Positions 53,714 to 62,964 of a stretch of DNA of 64,000 bases are shown piece after piece. Source of the DNA: Jiangella ureilytica (GTDB lineage: Bacteria > Actinomycetota > Actinomycetes > Jiangellales > Jiangellaceae); the NCBI RefSeq assembly GCF_004348545.1, contig NZ_SMKL01000023.1, positions 1 to 64,000 on the forward strand, written 5' to 3'. Both the position numbers and the translations under genes were made by a program. The notes under the pieces were generated by a model that was given only the letters and a program-made list of their open reading frames with translations, was not told the origin of the DNA and did not search any database. Each line of letters starts with the position of its first letter. The first letter of the stretch is position 1.

Positions 53714-53853
53714 GCCGCTGCCGGACCGCCGCCCACTTCCGAAGATAGGTCGAGCCGACCCGAGGAAAGGCGTCGTGGCCGCGGTCACCCCCGGCCTACC
53801 GTCGATCTCGTCCCGTCCCGGACGGACCTCCCGACCAGAAAGGCGCTGCTGCG

Positions 53854-54612
53854 ATGACCCAGACCCTGACCGACGCCGACGTCGCCTTCTTCCGCGAGAA
53901 CGGCTACCTGCTGCCGGGCCGCCAGCTGCTCTCCGAGGAGCGTCTGGCCCGGCTCGAGCAGATCTTCAACGAGCACCTCGCCGACAAGGGCGACAAGCTC
54001 TCCGACGAGCTCGACACGCCGCACTACCGCGACGACCGGCTGCTGGACTTCCTGATCTCCGACGAGGTGCTCGACTGGATCGAGCCGCTCATCGGGCCCG
54101 ACATCGCCCTGTGGACCAGCCACTTCATCTCGAAGGACCCGTTCACGGGCCGGGCCACGCCGTGGCACGAGGACAGCGCCTTCTGGGAAGGCCGGTTCGA
54201 CGACTACGACAACATCGTCACGATCTGGCTGGCGCTGGAGGACGGCTCGACCCGCGAGAACGGGTGCATGCGGGTGATCCCGGGCTCGCACCTGGGCGGC
54301 GGCTTCTCCGAGAACTACGAGCCGACCGACATGACCGAGCAGACCTTCCACGCGGGCCTCGCCGGCGTCGATGAGGAGCGCGCGGTCTACTTCGAGCTCG
54401 GACGCGGCGAGTTCTCCATGCACGACGGACGGATCATCCACGGCGCCGAGGCCAACACCAGCCCGGTCCGCCGCACCGGCTACACGATGCGCTACTTCCC
54501 CTCGTCGGTGAGGATGCGCGACGTGCCCCAGAACGAGGGCTGGAAGATCTGGCTGGCCCGCGGGCGCGACCTCGCCGGCAACGACTACGTCAACGTGCCC
54601 GCCCCCGCATGA
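53854..54612 (+). CDS. Phytanoyl-CoA dioxygenase (PhyH)-family enzyme
   Basis: This 252-residue predicted Fe(II)/2-oxoglutarate-dependent oxygenase has the HxD metal pair in TPWHEDSAFWEG. The distal His is in MHDGRIIHGAEANTS, and the 2-oxoglutarate Arg is likely in RRTGYTMRYFP. In the PhyH family such enzymes hydroxylate or demethylate small molecules. The ATG at 53854 is used, and the 3' end overlaps the isomerase start (ATGA). In this operon it may trim or hydroxylate the aglycone or sugar, which is inference. Confidence 0.9.
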   Translation: MTQTLTDADVAFFRENGYLLPGRQLLSEERLARLEQIFNEHLADKGDKLSDELDTPHYRDDRLLDFLISDEVLDWIEPLIGPDIALWTSHFISKDPFTGRATPWHEDSAFWEGRFDDYDNIVTIWLALEDGSTRENGCMRVIPGSHLGGGFSENYEPTDMTEQTFHAGLAGVDEERAVYFELGRGEFSMHDGRIIHGAEANTSPVRRTGYTMRYFPSSVRMRDVPQNEGWKIWLARGRDLAGNDYVNVPAPA

Positions 54613-55526
54613 GGCTCGGCCTGCTCACCGCCTGCCTGCCCGGCGAGTCGCTCGCGGACGTCGCCGGGTGGGCCGGTGCGCACGGCTACGCCGCGCTGGA
54701 GGTCGCGGCCTGGCCCGACCGGCCCGGCCGCGACTGGGAGGCCAGCCACCTCGACGTCGAGTCCTTCGACGCGGCCGAGGCGGCGCGGGTCCGCGGCCTG
54801 CTCGCCGAGCACGACCTCGAGCTCTCGGCCGTCGCCTACTACGAGAACAACCTGCACGAGGACCCGGCCGTGCGCGAGGCCACGCACGACCACCTCCGGC
54901 GCTGCATCGACGCGGCACAGCTCCTGGGGGTCGGCCTGGTCGGCACGTTCGTGGGCCGCGACGTGTCCAGGACCGTGGCCGAGAACCTGCGTCTCGCCGA
55001 GACGGTGCTCCCGCCGCTCGTCGAGTACGCGGCCGCCCGCGACGTGCGCCTGGTGATCGAGAACTGCCCGATGGAGGGATGGCACCCCGACGGGTATCCC
55101 GCCAACCTCGCCTACTCGCCCGAGCTCTGGGGCTGGCTGGCCGGGCTCGGCCTGTGGCTCAACTACGACCCTTCGCACCTGGCGTGGCTCGGCATCGATC
55201 CGGTCGCGGCGCTGGACGCCCACGCCGACCGGGTCCTGCACGTGCAGGCCAAGGACGTCGAGCTGCATCCGGCCGCCCGCAACCGCTACGGCGTCTTCGG
55301 CCGGGTCCTCGACCGCGAACCCTGGACGAGCGGCTGGTGGCGCTACCGGGTACCCGGACTGGGCGAGCTCGACTGGGGCCGGCTGGTCGACGCCCTGCGC
55401 CGCGCCGGCTACGACGGCGTGGTCTCCGTCGAGCACGAGGACCCGGTCTGGAGCGGCACACCCGGCCGGATCCGGCAGGGCCTCGCCGTCGCCGAGCGCA
55501 CCCTCGGCCCGTTGCTGGCGGCCTGA
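54609..55526 (+). CDS. Sugar phosphate isomerase/epimerase-family protein (AP_endonuc_2 TIM barrel)
   Basis: This 305-residue TIM-barrel protein belongs to the xylose-isomerase-like group. It has YAALEVAAWPDRPGRDW, VIENCPMEGWHPDGYP (metal Glu), LWLNYDPSHLAWLGIDP (metal Asp/His), VLHVQAKDVEL and VSVEHEDPVWSGTPG (final Glu). These metal ligands are intact, so it should be active as an isomerase, epimerase or 3-keto-glycoside lyase. It is co-translated with the PhyH gene and lies 38 bases upstream of the GH-like gene. Confidence 0.9.
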   Translation: MRLGLLTACLPGESLADVAGWAGAHGYAALEVAAWPDRPGRDWEASHLDVESFDAAEAARVRGLLAEHDLELSAVAYYENNLHEDPAVREATHDHLRRCIDAAQLLGVGLVGTFVGRDVSRTVAENLRLAETVLPPLVEYAAARDVRLVIENCPMEGWHPDGYPANLAYSPELWGWLAGLGLWLNYDPSHLAWLGIDPVAALDAHADRVLHVQAKDVELHPAARNRYGVFGRVLDREPWTSGWWRYRVPGLGELDWGRLVDALRRAGYDGVVSVEHEDPVWSGTPGRIRQGLAVAERTLGPLLAA

Positions 55527-55564
55527 CGCAGCCGCGCCCCGTCCCGACGCACGAAAGGCCGCCC

Positions 55565-57637
55565 ATGCACCGTGGTGTGTACTTCGACGCCTGGTTCCCC
55601 CGTCAGCACTGCTATCACCCGAGCCTGCCGCCGCGCCGGCTGCGGATGGTCGACGATCTCGTCGACTACCGCGCCACCGTGCTCGTCTGGGCCTCCATGG
55701 GCGGCGGGTCACTGGCGCTGCCCTACCTCGAGCAGGAGGCGTTCGGCCCGGTCGACGCCCGGTCGCGGTTCTACGGCTTCGTCAACGACAGCGAGTTCAT
55801 CGCGGCCTGCCACGAGCGCGGCATCAAGGTCCTCGGCATCGTGTTCGAGGCACAGGGCTGGGAGTTCCCGGTCGAGCTGAGCGAGGACGAGGACGAGGTG
55901 CTCGCGCTCAACGAGCTGCGCGGGGCCGGCAAGCGGGACTGGATGGGGCTGCGGGAGTTCTCGTCGAACCGCTACCCGAAGCTGTGGCGGCCGGTCGAGC
56001 ACTACTTCCCGGACGGGCTGGTCAACAGCGACGGCGAGCCGGTCACCGACCTCATCGAGGAGTGCGTGGTCCGCGACATCGACCAGCAGCCGTGCCACGC
56101 GCACTGGGTGGAATGCCCGGACCGCGAGCACCAGTGCTTCTACATGGACCGCAACAACCCGGTCTGGCGCGAGTATCTCAAGGCGGTCATCCGGATCCAG
56201 ATCGACGCCGGCGTCGACGGCATCCAGCTCGACGAGGCAGAGCTGCCGATGGGCGCGTTCCAGTACGGCGCGTGCTTCTGCAAGGACTGCATGAAGGGCT
56301 TCCGCGCGTATTTGCAGGGCCTGAAGCCCTCCCAGGTCGACATCGCCCTCGACGGTGTCGACCTCGCCACCTTCCACTACGGCGAGTGGCTGCTGGAGCG
56401 CGGCTACGACTTCAGGTCCGGCCGCGAGACCACCCCGCTGTTCGGCGACTACTACGCCTTCCAGTGCCGGGCGATCAAGACCTACTTCGCCGAGCTCGCC
56501 GGCTACGCCCGCGAGTACGCCCGCTCCGCGGGCCGCGAGATCGTCGTCTCGGGCAACTTCTTCAACCTCGAGCCGATGTACCTGGCGCTCGCCGACGACG
56601 TCGACCTGATCATCACGGAGATGCGCAACACGACGTACCGGCAGCCGGAGTGGTACCGCTACGTCGCGGCGTTCGCCGGCGACAAGGACGTCGTGGTGGT
56701 GGAGAACCCGTACGGCGGCGTCGTGCCGGAGCTGATCGGCCTGCTGGCCGAGGGCAAGGGCCACGACCTGTTCCGGCTGTCGCTGTTCGAGGCGGCAGCG
56801 CTGGGCGCGAACATGTCGGTGCCCTACGGCTCCTGGATGGGCAGCGTCATCGAGGACTCGTTCTACGCCCCGCACGGCCTGGCGAGCGAGATCCAGGCGT
56901 TCCTCGCCGACCACGAGCACCTGTTCGCCCGCCGCACCGTCAACGAGGTCGCCGTCGTCTTCAGCGTCGCGGCCACCCGCGAGCTGATCGGCAGGGCCGA
57001 CGCCAGCGACAACACCACCAACCGCCGCGACGAGTCGGTCGTGGTGCCCTACCGGGCGGTGACCAGCGCGCTGGCCGGCGCCGCGGTGCCGTTCGACGTG
57101 GTCATCTGGGCCGACGGCGTGACGGCGCCGGACCGCGCCACCGCCGGTGAGCTGGAGCGGTACTCGACGGTGGTGCTTCCCGACGTCCACCTGCTCACCG
57201 AGGCGCAGGCCGCGGCGGTTGAGGGCTACCTCGCCGGCGGCGGGACCGTGGTCACCACCGACCGCGTGGCCGGCGGCCTCCCGCGCCACGAGCGGCTCCG
57301 GTCCGCCGGCCGCACCTCCGTCGACGACCTGCTCCCGCACGGCCGCCAGGTCGAGACACCGGTGCCGGTCGCGGCGAACCTCCAGCGGCTCGCCGACGGC
57401 TCCGTCGCCCTGCACCTGGTCAACTACGACTACGACGCGGCGGCCGACGCGGTCCGCACGCTCACCGACGTGCCGCTGCGGGTCCGGCTGCCCGAGGCGA
57501 GACGGCACGCGACCGTGGTCTCCAGCGACGGCAAGCGCACAGCCCTGGAGGTCACGCGGGAGGACGGCGCGCACCTGGTGGTCCTCGACCGGCTGGGTGT
57601 CTACTCGATCGTGGTGTTCCACGACGGCGAGCTCTGA
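55565..57637 (+). CDS. Glycoside-hydrolase-like protein of uncertain family (TIM barrel plus GATase-like domain)
   Basis: This 690-residue cytoplasmic protein has no signal peptide. Residues ~1-400 look like a TIM-barrel glycosidase domain, with DGIQLDEAELPMG, GACFCKDCMKGFRAYL and IITEMRNTTYRQPEW as likely active-site strands. Residues ~520-575 (VVLPDVHLLTEAQAAAVEGYLAGGGTVVTTD) match the beta-galactosidase trimerisation/GATase-like module. A C-terminal beta domain follows. Several acidic residues could be catalytic, but I cannot place it in a numbered GH family. It probably cleaves the imported substrate of this locus. Confidence 0.75.
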   Translation: MHRGVYFDAWFPRQHCYHPSLPPRRLRMVDDLVDYRATVLVWASMGGGSLALPYLEQEAFGPVDARSRFYGFVNDSEFIAACHERGIKVLGIVFEAQGWEFPVELSEDEDEVLALNELRGAGKRDWMGLREFSSNRYPKLWRPVEHYFPDGLVNSDGEPVTDLIEECVVRDIDQQPCHAHWVECPDREHQCFYMDRNNPVWREYLKAVIRIQIDAGVDGIQLDEAELPMGAFQYGACFCKDCMKGFRAYLQGLKPSQVDIALDGVDLATFHYGEWLLERGYDFRSGRETTPLFGDYYAFQCRAIKTYFAELAGYAREYARSAGREIVVSGNFFNLEPMYLALADDVDLIITEMRNTTYRQPEWYRYVAAFAGDKDVVVVENPYGGVVPELIGLLAEGKGHDLFRLSLFEAAALGANMSVPYGSWMGSVIEDSFYAPHGLASEIQAFLADHEHLFARRTVNEVAVVFSVAATRELIGRADASDNTTNRRDESVVVPYRAVTSALAGAAVPFDVVIWADGVTAPDRATAGELERYSTVVLPDVHLLTEAQAAAVEGYLAGGGTVVTTDRVAGGLPRHERLRSAGRTSVDDLLPHGRQVETPVPVAANLQRLADGSVALHLVNYDYDAAADAVRTLTDVPLRVRLPEARRHATVVSSDGKRTALEVTREDGAHLVVLDRLGVYSIVVFHDGEL

Positions 57638-57649
57638 GAGGCCGGGGAC

Positions 57650-58603
57650 GTGCGGATCGCGGTGTTGCGGGGCCGGGAGGGCTTCGAGATCGAGGAGGCG
57701 CCGGTGCCACGGGTCCGGCCCGACGAGGTGCTGGTCCGGGTGGTCGCCTCGGGGGTCTGCGCCTCCGAGCTGGAGACGTGGGCCGAGGGCCCGGGCGCGG
57801 GCGAGGCCCGCCACCTCGGCCACGAGGTGAGCGGCATCGTCACCGAGGCCGGCGCGGAGGCGGGCGGCGTGACCGTCGGCGACCGGGTCGGCGTCTGGGT
57901 CACCGAGCGCGGGTTCGCGGAGTACGTCGCCGTCCGTGCGGCGTACTGCTTCCCGGCCGGCGCCGGACCTCTCGAGGAGGCGCTGGCCGAGCCGATCGCG
58001 TGCGCCGTGAACGCCGTGGAGCTGGCCGCTCCCCGGCTCGGCGACGACGTCGTGGTCATCGGCGCGGGCTTCATGGGCAACCTGGTCCAGACGCTCGTCG
58101 CGCTGCGCGGCCCACGCCAGCTGATCGTCGCCGACACCCGCGCCGACGCGCTCGGCCGGGCCGGCCGGCTGGGCGCCGCCGCCGTCGTCGACGTCACCCG
58201 CGAGTCCCTCGCCGATGTCGTCCACGACCGGACCGGCGGCCGTGGCGCGGACGTCACGTTCGAGTGCACGGGCACCCAGGCCGGCCTCACCACCTGTGGC
58301 GACGTGACCCGGATGAGCGGCACGGTCGCGATCGTCGGCTTCCACCAGGGGGCGCCCCGCCGGGTCGACCTGGCCCACTGGAACTGGATGGCGTTCTCGA
58401 TCGCCAACGCGCATTTCCGCGACCCGGGCACGATCATGCGCGGCATGGAGACCGGCATGCGCCTCGTCTCGTCCGGGGTGCTGTCGCTGGCCGGCCTGGT
58501 CACCCACCGCTTCCCGCTCGAGCGGATCGACGACGCGTTCGCGACCCTGCGCGACAAGCCCGAGGGCTTCGTGAAGGCGGTGATCGTCCTGCCTGAGGGG
58601 TGA
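57650..58603 (+). CDS. Medium-chain (MDR) alcohol/polyol dehydrogenase
   Basis: This 317-residue zinc-type dehydrogenase has the catalytic zinc region VASGVCASELETW and LGHEVSGIV. The nucleotide site is VVVIGAGFMGNLVQTL. The structural-zinc lobe of four Cys is absent, so it is shorter than typical alcohol dehydrogenases. The start is the GTG at 57650, 12 bases after the GH-like gene. It is the last gene of the forward operon and converges on the LacI gene. It may reduce or oxidise a polyol or keto-sugar intermediate. Confidence 0.88.
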   Translation: MRIAVLRGREGFEIEEAPVPRVRPDEVLVRVVASGVCASELETWAEGPGAGEARHLGHEVSGIVTEAGAEAGGVTVGDRVGVWVTERGFAEYVAVRAAYCFPAGAGPLEEALAEPIACAVNAVELAAPRLGDDVVVIGAGFMGNLVQTLVALRGPRQLIVADTRADALGRAGRLGAAAVVDVTRESLADVVHDRTGGRGADVTFECTGTQAGLTTCGDVTRMSGTVAIVGFHQGAPRRVDLAHWNWMAFSIANAHFRDPGTIMRGMETGMRLVSSGVLSLAGLVTHRFPLERIDDAFATLRDKPEGFVKAVIVLPEG

Positions 58604-58610
58604 GCCGCCG

Positions 58611-59639
58611 TCAGGCGGTGCCGCGGACGACGAGCGGGCAGGGCAGGACGACGGTGCGCCCGGCCCCGGTGTAGCGCCCCGACAGCCGGCTCAGGAGCAG
58701 GTCGCCGGCGGTGCTGCCCGCCTCGTAGGCCGGGTTGCGCACGGTGGTGAGCTGAGGGGTGACGATGGTCGCGGCGTCGACGTCGTCGAACCCCATGATC
58801 GCGACGTCGCCGGGCACCTCGAGCTCCAGCTCGTGGGCGACGTCGAGGGCACCGATCGCCATCAGGTCGTTGGCGCAGAACACGGCGTCCGGAGGCGAGT
58901 CGAGTGCCATCAGCGACCGCATGGCCTGGTAGCCGCCCTTGCGGGTCCAGTCGCCCCGCACCATCAGCTCGGCGGCCACCTTGTGCTTCGCGGCCTGCAT
59001 CGCGGCCCGGAAGCCCGCGGTGCGCTGCGACCCGTAGCGCTGCGGTCCCTGGATCATGGCGATGCGCCGGTAGCCGCGCGACGTGAGGAACGCCGTGGCC
59101 TCGCGTGACCCGGCTTCGTCGTCGGGGGTGATCGCGTCGCACAGCGGGTGGTCGAGGTGGTCCCCGATGCAGATGATGGGGGTGGAGCTCTCGCCCGGGC
59201 CGAAGGTGATGTCCGAGACGGTCTCGCCCGAGGCGAACACGATGCCGTCGACGCCGCGGTCCATGACGTCCTCGAAGAACTTGCGCTCGCGCTCGTGCTG
59301 GCCGTCGGTGTTGCAGACGTAGGTGCCGTATCCGGCCGAGTCGACGGCGTCGGCCAGGCCTCGCGTCAGCACCGCGTAGAAGGGGTTCGTGATGTCCGGC
59401 ACGACGATCGCGATCATGTGCGACTGCCGGGTCCGGAGGTTGCGCGCGACGTGGTTGGGGCGGTAGCCGAGCTCGCGGATCGCCTCCATCACGACCTCGC
59501 GGGTCGTCGCGTTGACGACGCGCTTGCCCGAGAGCACGTGCGAGACGGTCGTCGGGCTGACGCCCGCGCGGTCGGCGACGTTGGCGATGGTGACGCGGGT
59601 CGGCGTCGCCGGCGCTTCGGCCCTGTCGCTCCACGACAT
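58611..59639 (-). CDS. LacI-family regulator of the catabolic locus
   Basis: This 342-residue repressor-type regulator has its HTH at residues ~15-40 (VTIANVADRAGVSPTTVSHVLSG) and a sugar-binding core (IVVPDITNPFYAVLTRGL...VFCANDLMAIGALDVA). The ATG at 59639 faces the AraC gene across a perfect TCAAATCGATTTGA palindrome, with related sites before the ThuA, Gfo and binding-protein genes. It therefore most likely represses the whole locus and itself, and responds to a pathway sugar. Confidence 0.92.
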   Translation of the reverse strand: MSWSDRAEAPATPTRVTIANVADRAGVSPTTVSHVLSGKRVVNATTREVVMEAIRELGYRPNHVARNLRTRQSHMIAIVVPDITNPFYAVLTRGLADAVDSAGYGTYVCNTDGQHERERKFFEDVMDRGVDGIVFASGETVSDITFGPGESSTPIICIGDHLDHPLCDAITPDDEAGSREATAFLTSRGYRRIAMIQGPQRYGSQRTAGFRAAMQAAKHKVAAELMVRGDWTRKGGYQAMRSLMALDSPPDAVFCANDLMAIGALDVAHELELEVPGDVAIMGFDDVDAATIVTPQLTTVRNPAYEAGSTAGDLLLSRLSGRYTGAGRTVVLPCPLVVRGTA

Positions 59640-59657
59640 GGCGCTACTGTACGTGAG

Positions 59658-59671
59658 TCAAATCGATTTGA
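59658..59671. promoter_or_regulatory. LacI operator, site C (perfect palindrome)
   Basis: TCAAATCGATTTGA is a perfect 14-base palindrome with the central CG typical of LacI-family sites. It lies 19 bases before the lacI start on one side and 16 bases before the araC start on the other. Confidence 0.85.
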
Positions 59672-59686
59672 GCCGACGAGGCGCCG

Positions 59687-60529
59687 ATGACCGACCTGAT
59701 CGAGCGGTACACCGTCGAGTCGCTGCTGCCGGTGGACCTCGGTGCCCGCGTGATCCGGCAGCGGCTCTCCTCCGTCGGCGTCCACTGGCACGACTACTAC
59801 GAGCTGTGCCTGGTGCTCTCCGGCGCGGCCGAGCACGTGCTCAACGGGGAGTCCCGCACCATCGGCGCCGGCAGCGCGTTCCTGCTCTCCCCGGCCGACC
59901 TCCACGAGATCCGCGTGCTGGGGCCGGAGCCGCTGGACTGCTACAACACGGTGATCGAGCCGGCCGTCATGGAGCGGCAGCTGGAGGCGCTCGGCCCGGC
60001 GGCGGTGCACCGGTTCCCGTGGCGCGCCGACGACTTCGGCGCGGCCGAGCCCGACCTCCGGCGCCTGCGATCGGAGTGCGAGCGGCCGCGCCCGGGGTCG
60101 CGGCTGCTCGTCGAGTCGCTGGTCGCCTGCCTGGTCGTCGAGCTGGCGCGGCGCTGCGAGGTCGACGACGGACCCCGGCCGGGCCGGCCGCCCAGCGAGG
60201 AGCACCTCCGCGACGCGATCCTCTTCGTCGACCGCCACTTCCGCGAGCCGATCACCCTGGCCGACGTCGCGTCGCGGGCCCACCTCTCCGCGAACTACTT
60301 CAGCGAGCGCTTCCGGCACTACACGGGCACGCCGTTCCAGCTGTACCTCCAGGAGCGCCGGTTGCGGTTCGCTCGGGCGCTGCTGGCGGCGTCGGCCCTG
60401 TCGGTGTCCGAGGTCTGCCACGCGTCGGGATTCAACAGCCTGTCGCACTTCGGCCGCGCGTACCGGCGACGGTACGGCGCCGCGCCGTCGGCAGAGACGG
60501 CCGCGGCGAGTGACGTCACGGAAGCATGA
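59687..60529 (+). CDS. AraC-family regulator with N-terminal cupin
   Basis: This 280-residue regulator has an N-terminal cupin sugar-sensing domain (WHDYYELCLVLSGAAEHVLNG...LLSPADLHEI). Two C-terminal HTH motifs lie within ITLADVASRAHLSANYFSERFRHYTG and LSVSEVCHASGFNSLSHFGRAYRRRYG. It is probably an activator of the downstream transporter operon in response to the same or a related sugar. The ATG at 59687 follows GAGG. It shares the site C operator with the divergent lacI gene, so the two regulators are linked. Confidence 0.92.
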   Translation: MTDLIERYTVESLLPVDLGARVIRQRLSSVGVHWHDYYELCLVLSGAAEHVLNGESRTIGAGSAFLLSPADLHEIRVLGPEPLDCYNTVIEPAVMERQLEALGPAAVHRFPWRADDFGAAEPDLRRLRSECERPRPGSRLLVESLVACLVVELARRCEVDDGPRPGRPPSEEHLRDAILFVDRHFREPITLADVASRAHLSANYFSERFRHYTGTPFQLYLQERRLRFARALLAASALSVSEVCHASGFNSLSHFGRAYRRRYGAAPSAETAAASDVTEA

Positions 60530-60567
60530 AGATGTGACGCGAGTGTGACGAGAACCACCTCGATCCC

Positions 60568-60620
60568 TTGACACGAGCCGCACCGGCAACGATGCTTCCC
60601 GCCAGAGCCAAACGATTTGC
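60568..60620 (+). promoter_or_regulatory. Promoter with overlapping LacI operator (site D)
   Basis: TTGACA (60568-60573) and GATGCT (60591-60596), with a 17-base spacer, form a plausible primary-sigma promoter. CAAACGATTTG (60609-60619) follows, overlapping the expected start of transcription. It has the same arms as sites A-C but one base less between them. The binding-protein start is about 60 bases downstream. Confidence 0.6.
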
Positions 60621-60678
60621 ATCGATGTCGCATTCAGGCATCGGACCGTCCACCGGAGTGAGCAAAGGAGCTGGTTCG

Positions 60679-61998
60679 GTGAGGTTCAAGTTGTCCCGGA
60701 GGGCGGCCGCCGTGGCCGTCGCCATCTCGATCACGTCCGTGGGCCTGTCCGCCTGTGGCGGCGAGTCCGGCGAGCCGGACAGCGCGCCGCAAGGCGAGGG
60801 CGAAGGGCCGGTCCAGGCCCCGGAGGAACCCACGACGGTCTCGTTCTTCTCGTGGATCGGCAACCAGCCGGAGATGCAGCTGCTGGCCGAGGAGTTCCAG
60901 AAGGAGCATCCCACCATCACGATCGAGTTCGAGAACGTCCCGGCCGAGCAGGCCGCCCAGGTCCTGACCACGCGCATCGCGGGGAACAACGCCCCCGACG
61001 TCGCGTACGTCAACGCGAGCGACACCGCCGACTACGCCTCGCGCGGCGCCGCGGTCGACCTGCAGAACTACATCGACCGTAGCGACGTGGTGGATCCCGA
61101 CGACTACGTCGAGGCCTTCAAGACCTTCGTCACCTACGACGACGCGATGTGGGGCCTGCCGATGGGCGGCGAGACGACCGGCCTGTTCTACCGCATCGAC
61201 ATGTTCGAGGCGGCCGGCATCGCCGCTCCCCCCACCACCTGGGAGCAGTTCGAGGAGGCGGCAGCCGCGCTGACCGACCCGGCGGCCGGCACCTACGGGT
61301 TCGAGATGTTCGCACCGGAGTCGGCGTACTACTGGTACCCGTGGCTCTACCAGGCCGGCGGCGACCTGCTGAGCGAGGACGGCGAGGTTCTGTTCACCAG
61401 CGACGAGGCCCGCGAGGCCGCGGACTTCTACGTCGGCCTCGCCCAGTACGCGCCGCCGGACTACCTGAACTCCAACTCCTGGGACGGCCGGGTCGCCTTC
61501 GCCGAGGGGCAGGTCGCCATGTACATGGCCGGCGCGTGGTTCGCCGGCACCCTCAGCGAGGAGTTCCCCGACATCGAGGGCAAGTGGGCCACCGCGCCGC
61601 TTCCCGAGGGCCCGGCCGGCTGCAAGACCACGATCGCCGGCGACGCGCTGGTGATGATGGACCAGACCGACAACCCGGACGCCGCCTGGCTGTGGATGGA
61701 GTTCCTCTCCCGGCCCGAGACCCTCGCGCGCCTGACCTACGAGACCGAGGGCACGCTCCTGCCGCCGCTGACCTCCCTGCTCGAGGGCGAGGCGATCACC
61801 CAGGAGAAGCCGATCCTGCAGGGCTTCATCGACCTGATGCCGTGCGGCGTCGCGAGCACCGTCGCCAATCCGCAGTTCCCGCGGATCGAGACCGTGCTCA
61901 ACGAGGAGCTCGGGAAGGCCATCTACGGTGAGCAGAGCGCCGAGGACGCGCTGAACAACACCGCGACACAGGCCGAGGCGATACTCGCCCGCGGCTGA
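60679..61998 (+). CDS. ABC sugar-binding lipoprotein of the catabolic locus
   Basis: This 439-residue family 1 solute-binding protein has a signal sequence with lipobox LSACGG. The mature start is TTVSFFSWIGNQPEMQLL, followed by typical VPAEQAAQVLTTRIAG and GGDLLSEDG segments. The GTG at 60679 follows AAAGGAG; the longer in-frame ATG at 60568 would overlap the promoter. It is the first gene of a transporter operon with two permeases. Its ligand is presumably the glycoside handled by the 50969-58603 enzymes. Confidence 0.93.
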   Translation: MRFKLSRRAAAVAVAISITSVGLSACGGESGEPDSAPQGEGEGPVQAPEEPTTVSFFSWIGNQPEMQLLAEEFQKEHPTITIEFENVPAEQAAQVLTTRIAGNNAPDVAYVNASDTADYASRGAAVDLQNYIDRSDVVDPDDYVEAFKTFVTYDDAMWGLPMGGETTGLFYRIDMFEAAGIAAPPTTWEQFEEAAAALTDPAAGTYGFEMFAPESAYYWYPWLYQAGGDLLSEDGEVLFTSDEAREAADFYVGLAQYAPPDYLNSNSWDGRVAFAEGQVAMYMAGAWFAGTLSEEFPDIEGKWATAPLPEGPAGCKTTIAGDALVMMDQTDNPDAAWLWMEFLSRPETLARLTYETEGTLLPPLTSLLEGEAITQEKPILQGFIDLMPCGVASTVANPQFPRIETVLNEELGKAIYGEQSAEDALNNTATQAEAILARG

Positions 61999-62013
61999 AG
62001 GCCGAGGAGGATC

Positions 62014-62964
62014 ATGTCGAGGGCGGTGGCGCCGGAGAAGGCAGAGGCGGAGGCGGGCACCCGGAGGAGCCGGAACACAGGGCTCCTCCGGCGAGTGTGG
62101 CGGGAGCGGTCGGCGTACCTGTTCATCGCCCCGGGCGTGATCATCTTCTCGGTCTTCACGCTGGCCGCGTTGATGTTCGCGTTCTACCTGACGTTCCACC
62201 GGTGGAGCATCATCGAGCCGGACAAGCCCTACGTCGGCACGCAGAACTACCAGGACATGATCCATGACGAGCGGTTCGTCCGGTCGGTCCTCAACACCAT
62301 CTACTTCACCGGCGCCTCGGTCCCGCTGACGATGATCATCGGCCTCGGCCTGGCGCTGCTGCTCAACCAGCAGATCCGCGGGCGCGCGATCTTCCGTACC
62401 GCCTACTACCTGCCGGTGGTGACGCCGTTCGTCGTGTCGGCGCTGCTGTGGAAGTGGCTCTACAACGGCGAGTTCGGGCTCTTCAACTACTACCTGCTCC
62501 GCACGAGGATCATCGACGAGCCGCTGCTGTGGCTCTCGTCGCAGAACCTCGCCATGCCGGCCGTCGTCCTGATGACCGTCTGGAGCGGCGTCGGGTTCTC
62601 GATGGTCGTGTACCTCGCCGGACTCCAGGCCATCCCCGCGCAGCTGTACGAGTCGGCCAAGCTCGACGGCGCGGGGATGTGGCGGCGGATCCGCTACGTC
62701 ACGATCCCGCTGCTGCGCCCGACGACGCTCTTCCTGCTGGTCATCGGCATCATCGGCTCGCTGCAGGTCTTCACGCAGATCTTCGTGATGACCAGCGGCG
62801 GGCCGGTCGACCGGACCACGACGATGGTCTATTACATGTACCTCTGGGCGTTCAAGTACTACGACATGGGCTATGCCAGCACGCTGGCGTTCGCACTGTT
62901 CGCGATGCTCCTCGTCTTCACCGCGCTGCAGCTGCGCCTGTTCCGGGACGGAGGCACCCAGTGA
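62014..62964 (+). CDS. ABC sugar permease, MalF type (catabolic locus)
   Basis: This 316-residue permease has a basic N-terminal tail and about six helices, the first being YLFIAPGVIIFSVFTLAAL. Its EAA loop is LYESAKLDGAGMWRRIRYVTIPLL. The ATG at 62014 follows GAGGAGG, 15 bases after the binding-protein gene. Its stop overlaps the next start (GTGA). No ATPase gene is present, so a shared MsiK-like ATPase is expected. Confidence 0.93.
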   Translation: MSRAVAPEKAEAEAGTRRSRNTGLLRRVWRERSAYLFIAPGVIIFSVFTLAALMFAFYLTFHRWSIIEPDKPYVGTQNYQDMIHDERFVRSVLNTIYFTGASVPLTMIIGLGLALLLNQQIRGRAIFRTAYYLPVVTPFVVSALLWKWLYNGEFGLFNYYLLRTRIIDEPLLWLSSQNLAMPAVVLMTVWSGVGFSMVVYLAGLQAIPAQLYESAKLDGAGMWRRIRYVTIPLLRPTTLFLLVIGIIGSLQVFTQIFVMTSGGPVDRTTTMVYYMYLWAFKYYDMGYASTLAFALFAMLLVFTALQLRLFRDGGTQ

